Shown piece after piece: positions 22,122 to 32,820 of a DNA stretch of 64,000 nt; the stretch's first letter is position 1, and each line of letters starts with the position of its first letter. This stretch comes from Zygaena filipendulae (Eukaryota > Arthropoda > Insecta > Lepidoptera > Zygaenidae): positions 2,668,501 through 2,732,500 of the forward strand of contig OU015660.1 of NCBI GenBank assembly GCA_907165275.2, given 5' to 3'. The notes beneath the pieces were generated by a model. It had not been told where the DNA came from and searched no databases. It worked only from the letters and a program-made list of their open reading frames with translations. The position numbers were made by a program, and so were the translations under genes.

Positions 22122-22868
22122 CTGAAAGAGAACAAAAATATCTATGAAGCGCGAATAAACAAAACCACAGATGAATTGAGAAACTATTTTTTTTTTGTTG
22201 ACTAAACTACGATAGGTACTCAGTTTTAAGCAGTTTTTTTTTTTGCTATACCAGTGAGCAAAAATCGCAAACATGATTAATTTATATATTTTTATTTCGT
22301 TTTTATTTCAAAATAATTTTTCTTACTAAAATTATGTACACAATTAACGTCAGCCTTAAAACTAATCAACAGTATGAGGAAATGAATAGGTATTATATAA
22401 TTTATGGTGGGTAAGTATTTTGATTCGTTTTCTCTGTCAAACATTATAAGAATATACTAAACGGTATACCCAAGATAACCACCTTTTACAAGCCGTTCGG
22501 TTAATTATACAACATGCTGTGGCTTTTGTCCAAATTCGACAATTAAAAATCGTCAAGAACGCAGTCAAAGGAATCTATTAACTAGAGAGGAAATGTATAC
22601 GGTTGTGAGCGAATCCTCATGGTTTCACAAAAGCAAGCTTCCACGCTGCGAATAGATGTGCGAAAAAGAAATACTTAATAAAAATGACATCCTTGTGCAA
22701 TTGTTAATAGCGTTTAACACATTCCACCGTGATAATGCATGTTCTATTGCGTGACGAACAGCCGATTGTTAAGATTAGTATGAAAAAATCAACTGCGACA
22801 TTATTTTTCATCTGTTCCCATACTAAGTCGAGTCGATGTTATATCTGGATTCTGGACATATTATTATG
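22122..22868. other. Spacer, no gene recognised
   Basis: AT-rich FX12 upstream intron. A short minus-strand ORF at 22083-22274 overlaps the FX12 acceptor and is a chance frame. Nothing else seen. Confidence 0.45.
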
Positions 22869-23100
22869 TAGATAAGCAATAGTGTGTTAACCCACACCGG
22901 AGAAATTCAGAGTAAATCGTGTTTTAAAATTATAGCGCCACTATGTGTCAACATTTTTTTATGTTCAACGATTTTTTGATAGGTAATAAAACAATGAAAA
23001 AAGTAAACACATAATTGAAAAGCATTCTTTAACTCCTAATAAAGCGTTCTGTATCGATAACATATTTTGTGGGTTAACATATTATTGCTTATAGGCGTCC
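22869..23100. mobile_element. 240-bp palindromic MITE, copy 2
   Basis: Same family as 17860-18094 (tagataagcaatagtgtgtt to ttgcttataggcgtcc); left terminus lost. Confidence 0.7.
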
Positions 23101-23119
23101 ATTTGTTCTGTGGCCGACA

Positions 23120-23694
23120 ACTTGCTTAATCTGTACTAATATTATAATGAGCAAAAGTTTGTGAGTTTGTGTCGTTGTAAGGGGTAATCTCGGAATCTAC
23201 TGAACCGATTTTGAAAATTCTTTCACTCATAGGAAGCTACAGTGATCCTAAGTGTCATATGGTACTTTTTATTCCGGAGTTCCCGCGGAACTCCGAACTT
23301 CCCGCGGGTAAAACCACGGGAGAAAGCTAAAGTGATCTTGAGTGACATCTTTTTAACCCGGACTTCCCGCGGGAACTCAGGAGTTGGTGAGTTCACGTGT
23401 TTGTGAGATTGTAGGGGGTAACCTCTGGATGTACAGAACCGATTTTAAAAATTCTTTCACTTATAAGTAGCTACAGTGATCCTGTGTGACAAAGGATACT
23501 TTTGTCCCGGAATTCCCGCGGGAACTCCGGAGTTTGTGAGGTTGTAATCTATGGATCTACTACACCGATTTTGAAAATTCTTTCACTTATAGACAGGAAG
23601 ATAAAGTGATCCTGAGTGACATAGGATACTTTTATCCCGGAATTCCCGCGGGAACTCCGAGATAACCGCGGGTGAAACCGCGGGGCGCGGCTAG
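23120..23694 (+). mobile_element. HLE cluster ending in CTAG at the FX13 stop
   Basis: Three or four head-to-tail pieces, each with ctttcactyatag-type and cccgcgggaactcc-type segments, ending in a hairpin (aaccgcgg, gtgaaa, ccgcgg) followed by ggcgcggctag at 23694. The terminal CTAG contains the stop codon of FX13 on the other strand. Confidence 0.7.
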
Positions 23695-23917
23695 TAACTA
23701 ATAAACTTGAAAGGTGTTAACGGATGATTGTGAGCGTTCATAACATGGACGACGATATCGTCCACAGTGCGCAGCGACACGAGGCAGCCCCTCATGTGTT
23801 TGGAACAGCGCCATCTTTTTAGTCCTTTGTTGCTATTGTCGAAACGCGTGTCGTTGTAGTACGTGTTGCCCATGTAATGTAAAATTCGATTGCCTTTTGA
23901 CGATATTCGGTATGTAA
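23691..23917 (-). CDS. mod(mdg4): FX13: alternative terminal FLYWCH exon, stop supplied by a transposon end
   Basis: Acceptor tatcttttccag, then TT-ACA-TAC-CGA; 74 codons. Residues: Y14, G16, Y19, W35, C37, C44, H62, H64, tail PLTPFKFISY. The Gly-x-x-Tyr part is altered (YMGNTYY), and the inter-Cys loop has six residues. The TAG stop (23691-23693) is the reverse reading of the CTAG that terminates the adjoining Helitron-like element, so the element's insertion appears to have set the present C-terminus. Confidence 0.84.
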
Positions 23918-23999
23918 CTGGAAAAGATATAACACAAAAATATTATCACCTTTTAACACACGCGCGATAATTTATTACTATAGGTACATATTATAAATC

Positions 24000-24140
24000 A
24001 AAGTTCTGTTTGTCTGTTCGCGATAAACTCAAAAACTACCAAATGGATTTTCGTGCGGTTTTCACCAATAGTGAGTGATTCATTAGGAAGGTTTAGGTAT
24101 ATAATTTGTTAAGGTTTTTTGTGTAAATTGGTAATATAAC
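24000..24140 (+). repeat. HLE fragment
   Basis: Partial Helitron-like copy (gtttgtctgttcgcgat, ggattttcgtgcggttttcacc) without the CTAG end, in the FX13 upstream intron. Confidence 0.55.
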
Positions 24141-24149
24141 GTTGCATTT

Positions 24150-24830
24150 AAATTCTATCACGTCAAGGATGCCTTGAAAAAATTGCTTCTAGCAATAAGG
24201 CCGCCTTTTGCCATGTAATTAATCTACGTAAATATTGTAAAAAATCTTTGGTGCAATAATAGTAGATTTTACAACAAGTGCACAAAACGAACCATTATTA
24301 TTTTTAATAATGGTTTTGTGGACGAGTTATAAAACTCTGCTTTTCACTTCGATTGCGAGGAAATAAAAAAGTAGTATAACATAACATTTCTTTAATTAAA
24401 ATTCAAAGTAAAATTAGTACAGTTTTGCATACTGAAGGAAATGGTTTTTCCCGGCATATTAACCTCCTACAGTACTAACTTCTGTTACCCTAGTAGGTAC
24501 TTTCGAGTTAAGAACAGAAAGTGCCGACTCTTAAAATGCAGTGGTGCATTTGGTTTGCGCTTGAATTTCGAACAATATTATTTTGACTGAAACTATCGCT
24601 CTAGACTCTAGAGGCTAGGTGTATTTATTTCTATGGCTACCACAAATTCTATCCATGAACTTCTTATTGTGTTTGGCTGTATATGGCTCATTTTCTTTGC
24701 CTTAGGTAGATACATTTATGAGTAGATACATTAATGCCCTTGTGCACAAAATTCGATTTTGTGCAGCCTATTCCTGCATAAACAAGCACTTTCCGAGCAT
24801 GAGAAGTGAAATAGTAGATTGTTATCCTAG
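24150..24830. repeat. LINE 3'-tail piece and a dispersed repeat shared with 57030-57490
   Basis: 24160-24240 has the sequence ccttgaaaaaattgcttctag and aaggccgcctttt found at the LINE 3' ends at 52800 and 58925. From 24262 to about 24790 the sequence matches 57040-57485: caacaagtgcacaaaacgaa, gttttgtggacgagttataa, cactttccgagcatgagaag. No coding region. Confidence 0.6.
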
Positions 24831-25229
24831 GGGTGAAAGTAACTTATTTAGTCCCGAGACGGGACTAAATAAGTTAGATCTATAGATATAGATCGAGGGA
24901 CTAAATAAGTCTTTCTCCCGAGGATAACACTGTGCTTTTCATTACGAATGCAAGGAAAGTCAAAATAAAAATAGGAATTCTCAGGCAACTTCAGACCTAC
25001 TTTCCGAGTATGAGTAATGAAAAAGTATATTGTATTGTATTGCATTGTAAATTTTGCATACCTACTGCACGTTGTGAAGGTTACAGAGTAGGACATAGAG
25101 TACTTTTTTCCGGGAATTCCTGCGGGATCTTCGAAAAGAAACCGGGAACAGCTAATATTTGTTTATTTAAACTTTTTCCACAATACGGTATAAAAGGCGG
25201 ATTTAATGCTATTATGGCATTCTCTGCCA

Positions 25230-25871
25230 GTCAACAAATGGCACAAAATAAAAAAATCTGGGCGTTTCACCAGCAACCAGTTCTCGGCATTTAGTTTCCG
25301 AGATATACCTAAGAGGTTTTGTAAAGTTGGGTAAAAAAATTAGATCCGCGATTTTAATTGATTGTCGGATGAAAATGCGCTTATCCTCGCATGTACGTTG
25401 ATCATACACCAAAAGAATGTATTACAAAGATAATCCTTACATAATCTTCTTTATAAATAAAAATGAATGTTTGTATGTCTGTCCTCTATGCGTTTCGAAA
25501 CAATTAGTCCGATTGTGATGAAACTTTGGCGGGTTGTTCTGCCTGCGTCCACAAAGGTTCCTGATCCCAAAACTCACGCAGCTGAAACCGCGGGGCACAG
25601 CTAGTTATTAATAAATGCTCAATTTTCTACAATTTCTTATAGGTATTATAATATATAAAAATCTATGTAACAAGCAATTAGAAGCGTGTTTTTTATTTTC
25701 ACTCAAAGTTTTATAATACTTTGCTCAAATCAAGCTTTTTCAGTATTTCTACTTCAAAAATTCTGCTATTTTTTGAATATTTTTTCAATCCTTACCAATT
25801 GACTATTCTAGATACCGAATCTAGTATTAACTCAATATCCCACTGCTGGTACTTTTTGCTTGGATGCCCAC
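25230..25871. repeat. Second copy of the 18.8-kb MITE-like repeat, with insert
   Basis: 25270-25390 and 25610-25871 match 18850-19229. An HLE or SINE-like piece (about 25440-25605, ending gaaaccgcggggcacagctag) interrupts it. The right end ggatgcccaca stops 10 bases from the stop codon of FX14. Confidence 0.6.
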
Positions 25872-25880
25872 AAATTGTTC

Positions 25881-26095
25881 TTAATTCGAATCGGGCGGGT
25901 GTTTATGGCTGTTGCGCAACCATACCACCTCGTGACCGTAAGTGCGAACGGTGACAGTACACCCAGCGGATGTGTACTTCGAACACCTCCAGTACTTCAG
26001 TGCGCCGCTGCTCTCCGCATACCGCGTGTCCTTGTAATACGTGAATCCATTGTGTTCCAGCATAATTTTTCCTTGTCTCGATGTTACGTAATTAA
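25881..26095 (-). CDS. mod(mdg4): FX14: alternative terminal FLYWCH exon
   Basis: Acceptor ttttacttttag (TAG), then TT-AAT-TAC-GTA; 70 codons to TAA. Residues: N15-G16-F17, Y19, W35, C37, C45, H63-K64-H65, tail PPDSN. This is the first exon from the left with the Pro-Pro after the last His that marks the right half of the array (FX14, FX15, FX17, FX18 and on). An internal ATG at residue 11 is not a start, given the phase. Confidence 0.85.
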
Positions 26096-26149
26096 CTAAA
26101 AGTAAAAAATAACATGTTAGGTAGATAATATATATTATAAATAGAGCTC

Positions 26150-26574
26150 AGAAATGGACGTCTGGAAGTGGTGCCGCGCCGCACTGCTCTTGCCACAAAG
26201 AACGCTCGCGTAATCGGCTCTACGTACCATGAGCGTCTTCCTGCTATGATATTAGACACGAAAAAAATTACGAAACATTTAGTCGCCTACTTAAAAACTT
26301 TTTATTGGATAATGAATTTTACTCTATAAGTGAATATATGAATATGACATTATTAAACTTTATTGACATTTTAATAATAATATTTATTATTACAAAATTA
26401 ACTATTTTACTTTGCATTGTAACTAGTGTTACACTTTTTACTGAATTCACCTTTTTTATTTTATTAATTATTATCTGACGATCACCTTTAGGTACATAAA
26501 TTGTATGTACATATTATTATCATACAATCTTTTTTGTAAAAGTGAAATAAATAAATCTAATCTAATCTAATGAT
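26150..26574 (+). mobile_element. LINE 3'-end fragment with (tctaa)n tail
   Basis: A short degraded frame on the plus strand resembles the last residues of the LINE at 38.5-41 kb (LLKNFLLDNEFYSISEYMN against LKAYLLDKAYYSINEF), followed by an AT-rich 3'UTR and ending aaatctaatctaatctaatg. A 5'-truncated jockey-type insertion. Confidence 0.65.
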
Positions 26575-27289
26575 ACAACTTGGTTTTGAATAAGAAGAAC
26601 GATCTTTTAAGATATGTAACTGTTATTTTTTTTGTGCACGTAGATAATCATCGCGTATCAAAGATATTTGTAAAAATCTTGGCTTCTCTTTCTGTGTACG
26701 CAGTCTCAGGAAACTTTTAACTTACCTACTAGATAGTTAATCTAATTCAGTTAGGTTGGTTTCCTTGCTGATTTACCACAAACTTCGCAAAACGAACTGA
26801 TTTGTAATTCAACAAGTGGTTTTGCAAAACAAAGAAATATACTAAATTTAATAAATACTAATAATATTATAATATAATGAGAAAACATTTGATTTTTTGT
26901 ATGTTTGTTTTTTGTAATGTCAAAAATTTCTTAACCGATTTTAAAAATTATTTCACGTAAGTATAGGAAGCTCGCGTGTTCCTGAGTAACATAGGGTAAT
27001 TTTATCACGGAATTCCCGCGGGAACATCGAAATTAACGCAGTGAAACAGTGGGAGATCAACCGTGCCACCAGTCGTACTAATCACTCTTTTGCCAGAAGA
27101 AAGACTGTCAGAAATTGCTGTTAAGGGGTTCCTCGTAGATAGCTCTCTGTTTTACCATTTTGTGATAAATGCTTAAAAAATATTCGAGTATAAATTTTTG
27201 GTATTTTTATTGATACAAAAAAAATAAACTACGTAAGTATAAAATTAAATATTAAACATAACAACGTGAACGTGACCTATTAATCCATT
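26575..27289. other. Spacer with a partial HLE
   Basis: A decayed Helitron-like piece at about 26870-27070 (attcccgcgggaacatcg). No gene recognised in the rest. Confidence 0.5.
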
Positions 27290-27700
27290 TGGTTCACACT
27301 TAAGTTAATATACAGAGTAGAGTCGACAATACGACAATAAATGGTAAACACCGGCAATATAAAAGTATAATGAATCAAATAAGTTAGTAATAACTAAATA
27401 GGACAAAAAATTTTAAAAAATACAACATCATTTGATTCACTAACCCGTGAAGAGCGGCAACAGCGCGCGCGCGCGTTGTCACCTGATTGGCGCCGTGCAC
27501 GATGAATGTCGCTGCGAGTTGGCAACATGGCGTATTTGTACCGATACCTACGGAGGTTGTTTACCTATAAGTTTTAACTTACCTACCTAGGAAATAAATG
27601 AGAAATTCCGATTTCGCGCTGATTTCGATATTAGGGCTTATTTGATAGTTTCATTTTAGTATCTAATATATTAGTATTGCCGGTGTTTTCATCTGCCAGA
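27290..27700. repeat. Dispersed repeat with MITE-free site
   Basis: Paralogue of 15260-16160. It holds the unoccupied target (gatagtttcatttt) of the MITE at 15787-16089 and a (cg)n run at 27460-27476 inside an inverted segment (gagcggcaacagcgcgcg). Confidence 0.6.
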
Positions 27701-27761
27701 GTTCCCGCGACGGATTTTTTTTTTTAATTTAATTCATTTAATATTCAAAACAGCCTTTAAG

Positions 27762-28045
27762 TCAATCGCTTTCTTCTCTCTCTTGTCTCGTCTCTTCACC
27801 GCTATCAACATCACCATCGTTCCAGACGAGCCACTTCTTTTTCTTGGGCGGGTGGGTGTGGCTCTCGTTAATTTTCGCCAAGCCGCCGTTAGCGGTGTAC
27901 ACGGTCGCCCTGCAGCCGAGGTGGTGATGTGTGGAGCATCTCCAACGTTCTGTCTTGGAGCCGGCTAGAGTCTTCGAGTAAGTGTATTTGTTTAATAACA
28001 CAAGACAATTGCCTCTTTGTGATCTCACATAACACCAAGTTGTTA
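27762..28045 (-). CDS. mod(mdg4): FX15: FLYWCH exon with charged tail
   Basis: Acceptor tcgttcaacag, then TA-ACA-ACT-TGG; 93 codons, among the longest here. Residues: N18, Y20, Y22, W34, C36, C44, H62-T63-H64, then PPKKKK followed by an acidic run (WNDGDVDSGEETRQEREESD). The Gly of the G-F/Y pair is replaced by Lys (NKY). The basic-then-acidic tail is unlike any other exon and could be a separate interaction surface. Confidence 0.85.
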
Positions 28046-28119
28046 CTGTTGAACGAAAAACGAAATTAGTCGTTTAAGTTTATTCTACATAGTCAGACCT
28101 CAGTTGAAAATTTTTTAGT

Positions 28120-28575
28120 TTTTAGTCCGTGATGTAGATTAATAAAAAATATTGGACACGTATTTTTTACGTAGGTACTAAAAAAGTAACGACGCGCACG
28201 CGGCACGTTGAGCAGAAATATCACGTGACATCACGTCTTGTTACAGTTTATACGTAGTTATGATGTCACAAGCCCCCAATCCTAAACTTTATCTCGCTTT
28301 ATTTAAGTATTAGCTGTCCCCCGCGGTTTTACCCGCGGTAATTTCGGAGTTCCCGCAGGACTTCCAGGATAAACTATAGATATAAACCTTCCTCAAAAAT
28401 CACTCTATCTATTGGTGAAAACCGCATGAAAATCCGTTGCGTAGTTTTAAAGATCTAACCATACAAAGGGACAGACGAGTGAGTTAGTGATTTTTCCATT
28501 AATTGGAAAAAGCAAAAATATTTTTCTATTATTTTTTATTATCAAACTGACGGAATAAATAGAATTTTGATTTTC
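28120..28575. mobile_element. CRE-palindrome MITE, interrupted by an HLE
   Basis: Outer parts (tagtccgtgatgtagatta, ggacacgtattttttac, then caaactgacgg) match 1990-2281. An HLE copy at about 28311-28480 (tagctgtcccccgcggtttt) sits in the middle, so the HLE insertion is younger. Confidence 0.65.
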
Positions 28576-29654
28576 GTACCCCGGACACGCATATTATTAG
28601 GTGTAGAACGACATTCAGCACATAGAGAGACTTGGAATTGAAAGTGTGGTGGAAGTGATTCCACGACGTCCATTACAACGTCTCTCGGCGGAATAGCAGC
28701 ATGTGTTTGTGATTCAATTTCGAACGAAATGTTTCGTGTGAATGTTTATCAACTCTATGTTTTTAACTTGAGATTTGAGTTTGGAAGCTGAGCCTTAAAT
28801 TGTGTTTATCGCGCTATTTCGAAACGAATACAACCAAATAGATCTAAAATGTATGATTTTACTTATCCTTTGGTCCTGATGTTCGTTCAAAATCGGTCAA
28901 ACGTTAACCATCTAACATTATCATTCAAAAAAAGAGTTGAATTACTATCGTTCAATTAATTGCGACGAGAAATATGGTTAACGTTATATTTTTGGTGGAG
29001 GTTTTTTTTTGACAAACTTCATACCGAAATAACGCAACCGGCTTCCAGCTCTGACAGCGAAATATACCTAAGGGTGGAGTCAAGAATATAAAAAAAAACA
29101 ATGAATGATGCTAATTATTTATTAGGCAAAACGTGATCGCAATTAAAACTATGTGTGAAATATAACATTGCTAATTGATAGCCGCGGTGCGACTTAATTA
29201 TAATGTACTTCTTTTAGGATACTAAAATAATTAAGCTTTTATCTAGACTAGTGTGTCAGTCGAGTTCGCAAAGCAAAAGGGTGACGCACCAGCCATGGGT
29301 TATATTGCACAAAACTTAAAATATATATGTAGGTATGAGTATTGCGTTATATGCCCTACAGTATTGCAATTTTACATGTCTACTAAGACATGTCATCTTA
29401 TTAGCAAATCTCGAAACTTTCTTGAGATAATTACGTCCAAAAATTACTATTTTTGTTACTGACTCATGCAAATTATAGACGACTTCCACTTGGTTAGTAA
29501 TTCAAAAATTAGTTGCAAACGAAAACTATTAATGTGGAAAGATCAAAAACATACTAAAGGTTGGTATACCATAAAGACAAAATTATTAATGCGGTCACTT
29601 TAGAAAAAAATTGTGTGTGGAACTGGGTGAATTGTTTTTATTGGAAGATACCAA
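28576..29654. other. Spacer, no gene recognised
   Basis: Searched on both strands for a W-x-C/H-x-H exon; none found. A plus-strand ORF at 29253-29462 has no recognisable domain. Confidence 0.45.
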
Positions 29655-30175
29655 AAATTTACAACAGTACGAATATCGACGCCGATTAATCAGAGAACGC
29701 GGCTAGTGACGTCACTTTTTGTTTCGACTTATCGCTCTCCGTGACCAGGGCCGTCTTTGGACCTATTGGAGGCCCTGGGCATATTAGGATAATGGGGCTA
29801 AGTCATAGGACTTTGACAGAACACTATTTTGTTAGAATTGACAAAGAAAGTAGATAAACGAGGTTAAATATTTATTTCTATTAACAATCACATGAAACGA
29901 ATAGATAAATGTAATATAGTCCACAATAGTATTGTAGTCGGTAATTTAGGTTCGATTTCTTCGAATTAGGTATATAAGTTTTTTGGTGATAAATATTGGT
30001 TATCGTTTGGTGATCTGACAAGAACTAGGGACTTTGTATTTGATCTGAGGGGGGCCCCTATCGATTGTGGGGTCCTGGGCACTTGCCCAAAGTGCCCACT
30101 GGGAAAGAGAGGTCTGTCCGTGACCAATAAAATAATGATAGTGATGCGTTTCGGAAAGTTGAAATGTTAATTAAT
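29655..30175. repeat. gtgacgtcac repeat, split by a 369-bp insertion
   Basis: The repeat parts (gtacgaatatcgacgccgat, ctagtgacgtcac, and gatgcgtttcggaaagttg) match 8640-8735 and 52500-52640. Between them lies 29748-30116, bounded by the direct repeat tccgtgacca (29738-29747 and 30117-30126). A 10-bp target duplication fits a retroposon (LINE or SINE) copy. The insert starts gggccgtctttgg; family not recognised. Confidence 0.65.
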
Positions 30176-30324
30176 ATTTTTTGTAATTAAACACTAAGTA
30201 AATAAGAAAACAATTGTTAAGGCAGAATGTCTGGATAAAAAAGGGTTCAAAGGGAAAAATATCAAGTAAAAAACAACATGCATATAATGTTCCCTACTAT
30301 GTATATGGCGGATGGATGTTTTTT

Positions 30325-30425
30325 TTTTATGTCATAGGGGGCAAACGGGCAAGTGGTACACCTGATGGTAAGTGATTACCGCCGCCCATAGACATCTGCA
30401 ACACCAGAAGGCATGCGGGTGCGTT
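30325..30425. repeat. Common lepidopteran interspersed repeat fragment
   Basis: Sequence gggcaaacgggcaagtgg, cacctgatggtaagtgatta and ccgccgcccata are typical of a repeat widespread in moth and butterfly genomes. It abuts the FX16 stop (30424), so FX16 coding ends at the edge of the repeat. Confidence 0.6.
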
Positions 30426-30638
30426 ATTCACTTATGTAGGTGGACGCATGAGTGTGACCTGAGCGGTCATACACCACATAGTCTTTGACAGTGGTGATGA
30501 CGGCTTTGCAACCTCGGTTTGTATGACTTGAACATCTCCAGCGACACTTGGACCCGCGTGAAGTACTGACTAAGTAATAACTATACCCTTTCCACAGGGC
30601 AAGTCGCTTCTTAGTTCTCGCCGATAGTATGAATTGAA
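30424..30638 (-). CDS. mod(mdg4): FX16: alternative terminal FLYWCH exon
   Basis: Acceptor ttctttcag, then TT-CAA-TTC-ATA; 70 codons. Residues: K16? G17-Y18, Y20, W33, C35, C43, H61-T62-H63, tail ASTYISE. The end of the tail and the stop fall at the border of an interspersed repeat, so the last residues may be repeat-derived. The finger core (CRWRCSSHTNRGCKAVI) is typical. Confidence 0.84.
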
Positions 30639-31560
30639 CTGAAAGAAAAAGGTAACAAACATTTTTGTACACACTGTTTGAAAATAATAACGATTATTAC
30701 TATAAATAATATGTTCAAATTAACATGCATTAAAATACACCGTGACCTGTTCATATATTAAGCAGAGTAATGTACTTTGGATACCAGAGGACTGATATAA
30801 TACTTATATATACTTTTTTGTACATACATAAGAATATGTATTGTTAATTTATGATAAATGATATCCAACAAAAAATCTGTTTAAAAAAGGTATTATAATT
30901 TATTATTATTGTAGACATAGGTACGTTTATATATAGATACGCTTCTAAAATGGATTTAATAAATTATCTGTGGGATCACCGTAGCTTATCATAGACTAAT
31001 TAAGGGGCAAGAGGATTTTTAAAATCTGACCACAGACTATAGCCACTTTTTGTGTTGCATACCAATTTTGCAACCATTATAAATCTAACGGTTGAAAAAG
31101 AAAGTGTACCTACATCTTTATTTTAAGGACTTGAGGCGGCTCGCAACCTTAACTAAAATTTGCAAACAATGCGATCTGACCTCCGTTTGGAGGTCATCAG
31201 TCCCCACTTCTGGGAACGGGTGTGAACTACCATAGTATAATATATGTTATATTTTTACATATGTACATACAATTCAACATTGTAGTTCAGTGTTTTTTAT
31301 GGGTGCAAGCCGCTCCTCACCGTTCCCTTCATCATCATCGATAGGAGGACAGTATGTAGAGTAAATTAATACTATCTACTTTTTGATGACCTCCAAAAGT
31401 GACCTTTTTTGGCACTTTATGTTTAAACATCAATCAATGCAGCATTTTCATTAGACATTGAATTTGTTCTAATACGATTTGTTTATAGCGGGGTGGGCTA
31501 GTTCGGCTCCCATAGGCAAGGGCCTTAATCTGAAAATGTCCTTTGTGGAACTTGTTATTT
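30639..31560. other. Spacer, no gene recognised
   Basis: AT-rich; about 31130-31220 has a moderately repetitive look (gacctccgtttggaggtc, a 9-bp inverted pair). No coding signal. Confidence 0.45.
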
Positions 31561-31796
31561 CTATTTAACCCAGCCGTAAATTTGTAGTTTTGGCTGTAAT
31601 CGAGGCGGCGGATGGTTGTGAACGTCCATCATCCTTATTATTTCGTCTTTGATGGTGTAGAGCGTCGCTCGACACCCACAGTGGAGGTTGGTGGAGCATC
31701 GCCATCTAATTTTGAGTCGACCTTCGGACGCTATGCAATACGTGTATCCGTTAAGCTTTATCATACGCTTACCGCGTTTCGAGACTGTGTATTCCA
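31561..31796 (-). CDS. mod(mdg4): FX17: alternative terminal FLYWCH exon
   Basis: Acceptor cttttttcag, then TG-GAA-TAC-ACA; 77 codons to TAG. Residues: N15-G16-Y17, Y19, W31, C33, C41, H59, H61, then PPPRLQPKLQIYGWVK. Here the standard right-half form starts: (S-x-RGKR)-(5 residues)-NGYTY and a 31-residue distance to Trp, kept in FX19, FX23, FX27-FX29. An extra Cys lies at C39. Confidence 0.86.
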
Positions 31797-32596
31797 CTGA
31801 AAAAAGCAAGTTCTGATTAAGTTCTGCCCAATAAGTTAAGTTCTGTAAATAAAATATTTCAACATTTTTTTATCAATACATACTAATTGCTACTAGTAAT
31901 AGACGCCTTGTTCAAGTTAACAATCTTTCGATTGATAGTTTTTCGTGACCACGTGACGACGATATGTTCCTTAGTTTTCTCCAAAGACAAATATTCTCAA
32001 CTTGCCTAAGGGGGCTAATATTACTAGTAGAAATTTTATCTATTTGCATTTATTAAAATGCTTAAATATCATATTTACTACGCCTTTGGCATGATGCGCA
32101 GTCACGTTTATGTGAGTATTATTTTTTTTATATTATAATGACATTTTGTATATATAAATCTTGTCTTATTCCGAAATTCTCGCGGGAACTCTGAAACGTT
32201 CTTCTATCTAGGGACGTTCTAGATGCAGATTTTTTTTAAAGTGTGGATTCGGATTTTTGAGGTTCAGATCCGCGGACACTTGCATAAAAATCTTTATTGA
32301 AGTTCTATGTAAAGTATTCAAAAATTTCGAAGCTATTTTGAAAATTGAAACTGAAATATGATGGCAACAGAAGTTACATAATATGGTAAATAAATAATGC
32401 CATCGAAATCTTTAACATTGTTTATTAAACTTCTCTAATTTGATTCGTGTTCTTTATACACTATAGGTAGATATTTAAAAAAGTCTGCACAGACCTACAT
32501 AAATAACTTACGTCCATTTATTATTCCATTTAATATTTCGTTGACATAATAAATTTTATTTTAGTGACATGCGAAATGTATTCGGCTTCTAGTGTT
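31797..32596. other. Spacer with dispersed repeat
   Basis: 31915-32010 belongs to the repeat of 13030-13200 (gaccacgtgacgacgat). A short HLE piece lies at about 32150-32195 (tctcgcgggaactctg). No gene. Confidence 0.5.
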
Positions 32597-32820
32597 TCAC
32601 GTTTTTTGGTTATCGCTGTTTATACTATACGTAGGTGGATGATTATGTGATTCTTTAAGTAAATGGATATAACCATCGACGGTATGAACTCTAGCAGTAC
32701 AACCTCTGCTTTGATACGAGCATTTCCACCGTACCTTAGCATTAGTGCTGGGTCTCTTAGAGTACGTATATCCGTTTAGGGCAATTAAGCGGGTGCCTTT
32801 TTTCGACCACACGTATTCGA
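32597..32820 (-). CDS. mod(mdg4): FX18: alternative terminal FLYWCH exon
   Basis: Acceptor atgttttacag, then TC-GAA-TAC-GTG; 73 codons. Residues: N15-G16-Y17, Y19, W31, C33, C40, H58, H60, tail PPTYSINSDNQKT. The inter-Cys loop is one residue short (SYQSRG). The N-terminal EYVWSKKGTR is closest to EYTVSKRGKR of FX17. Confidence 0.85.
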
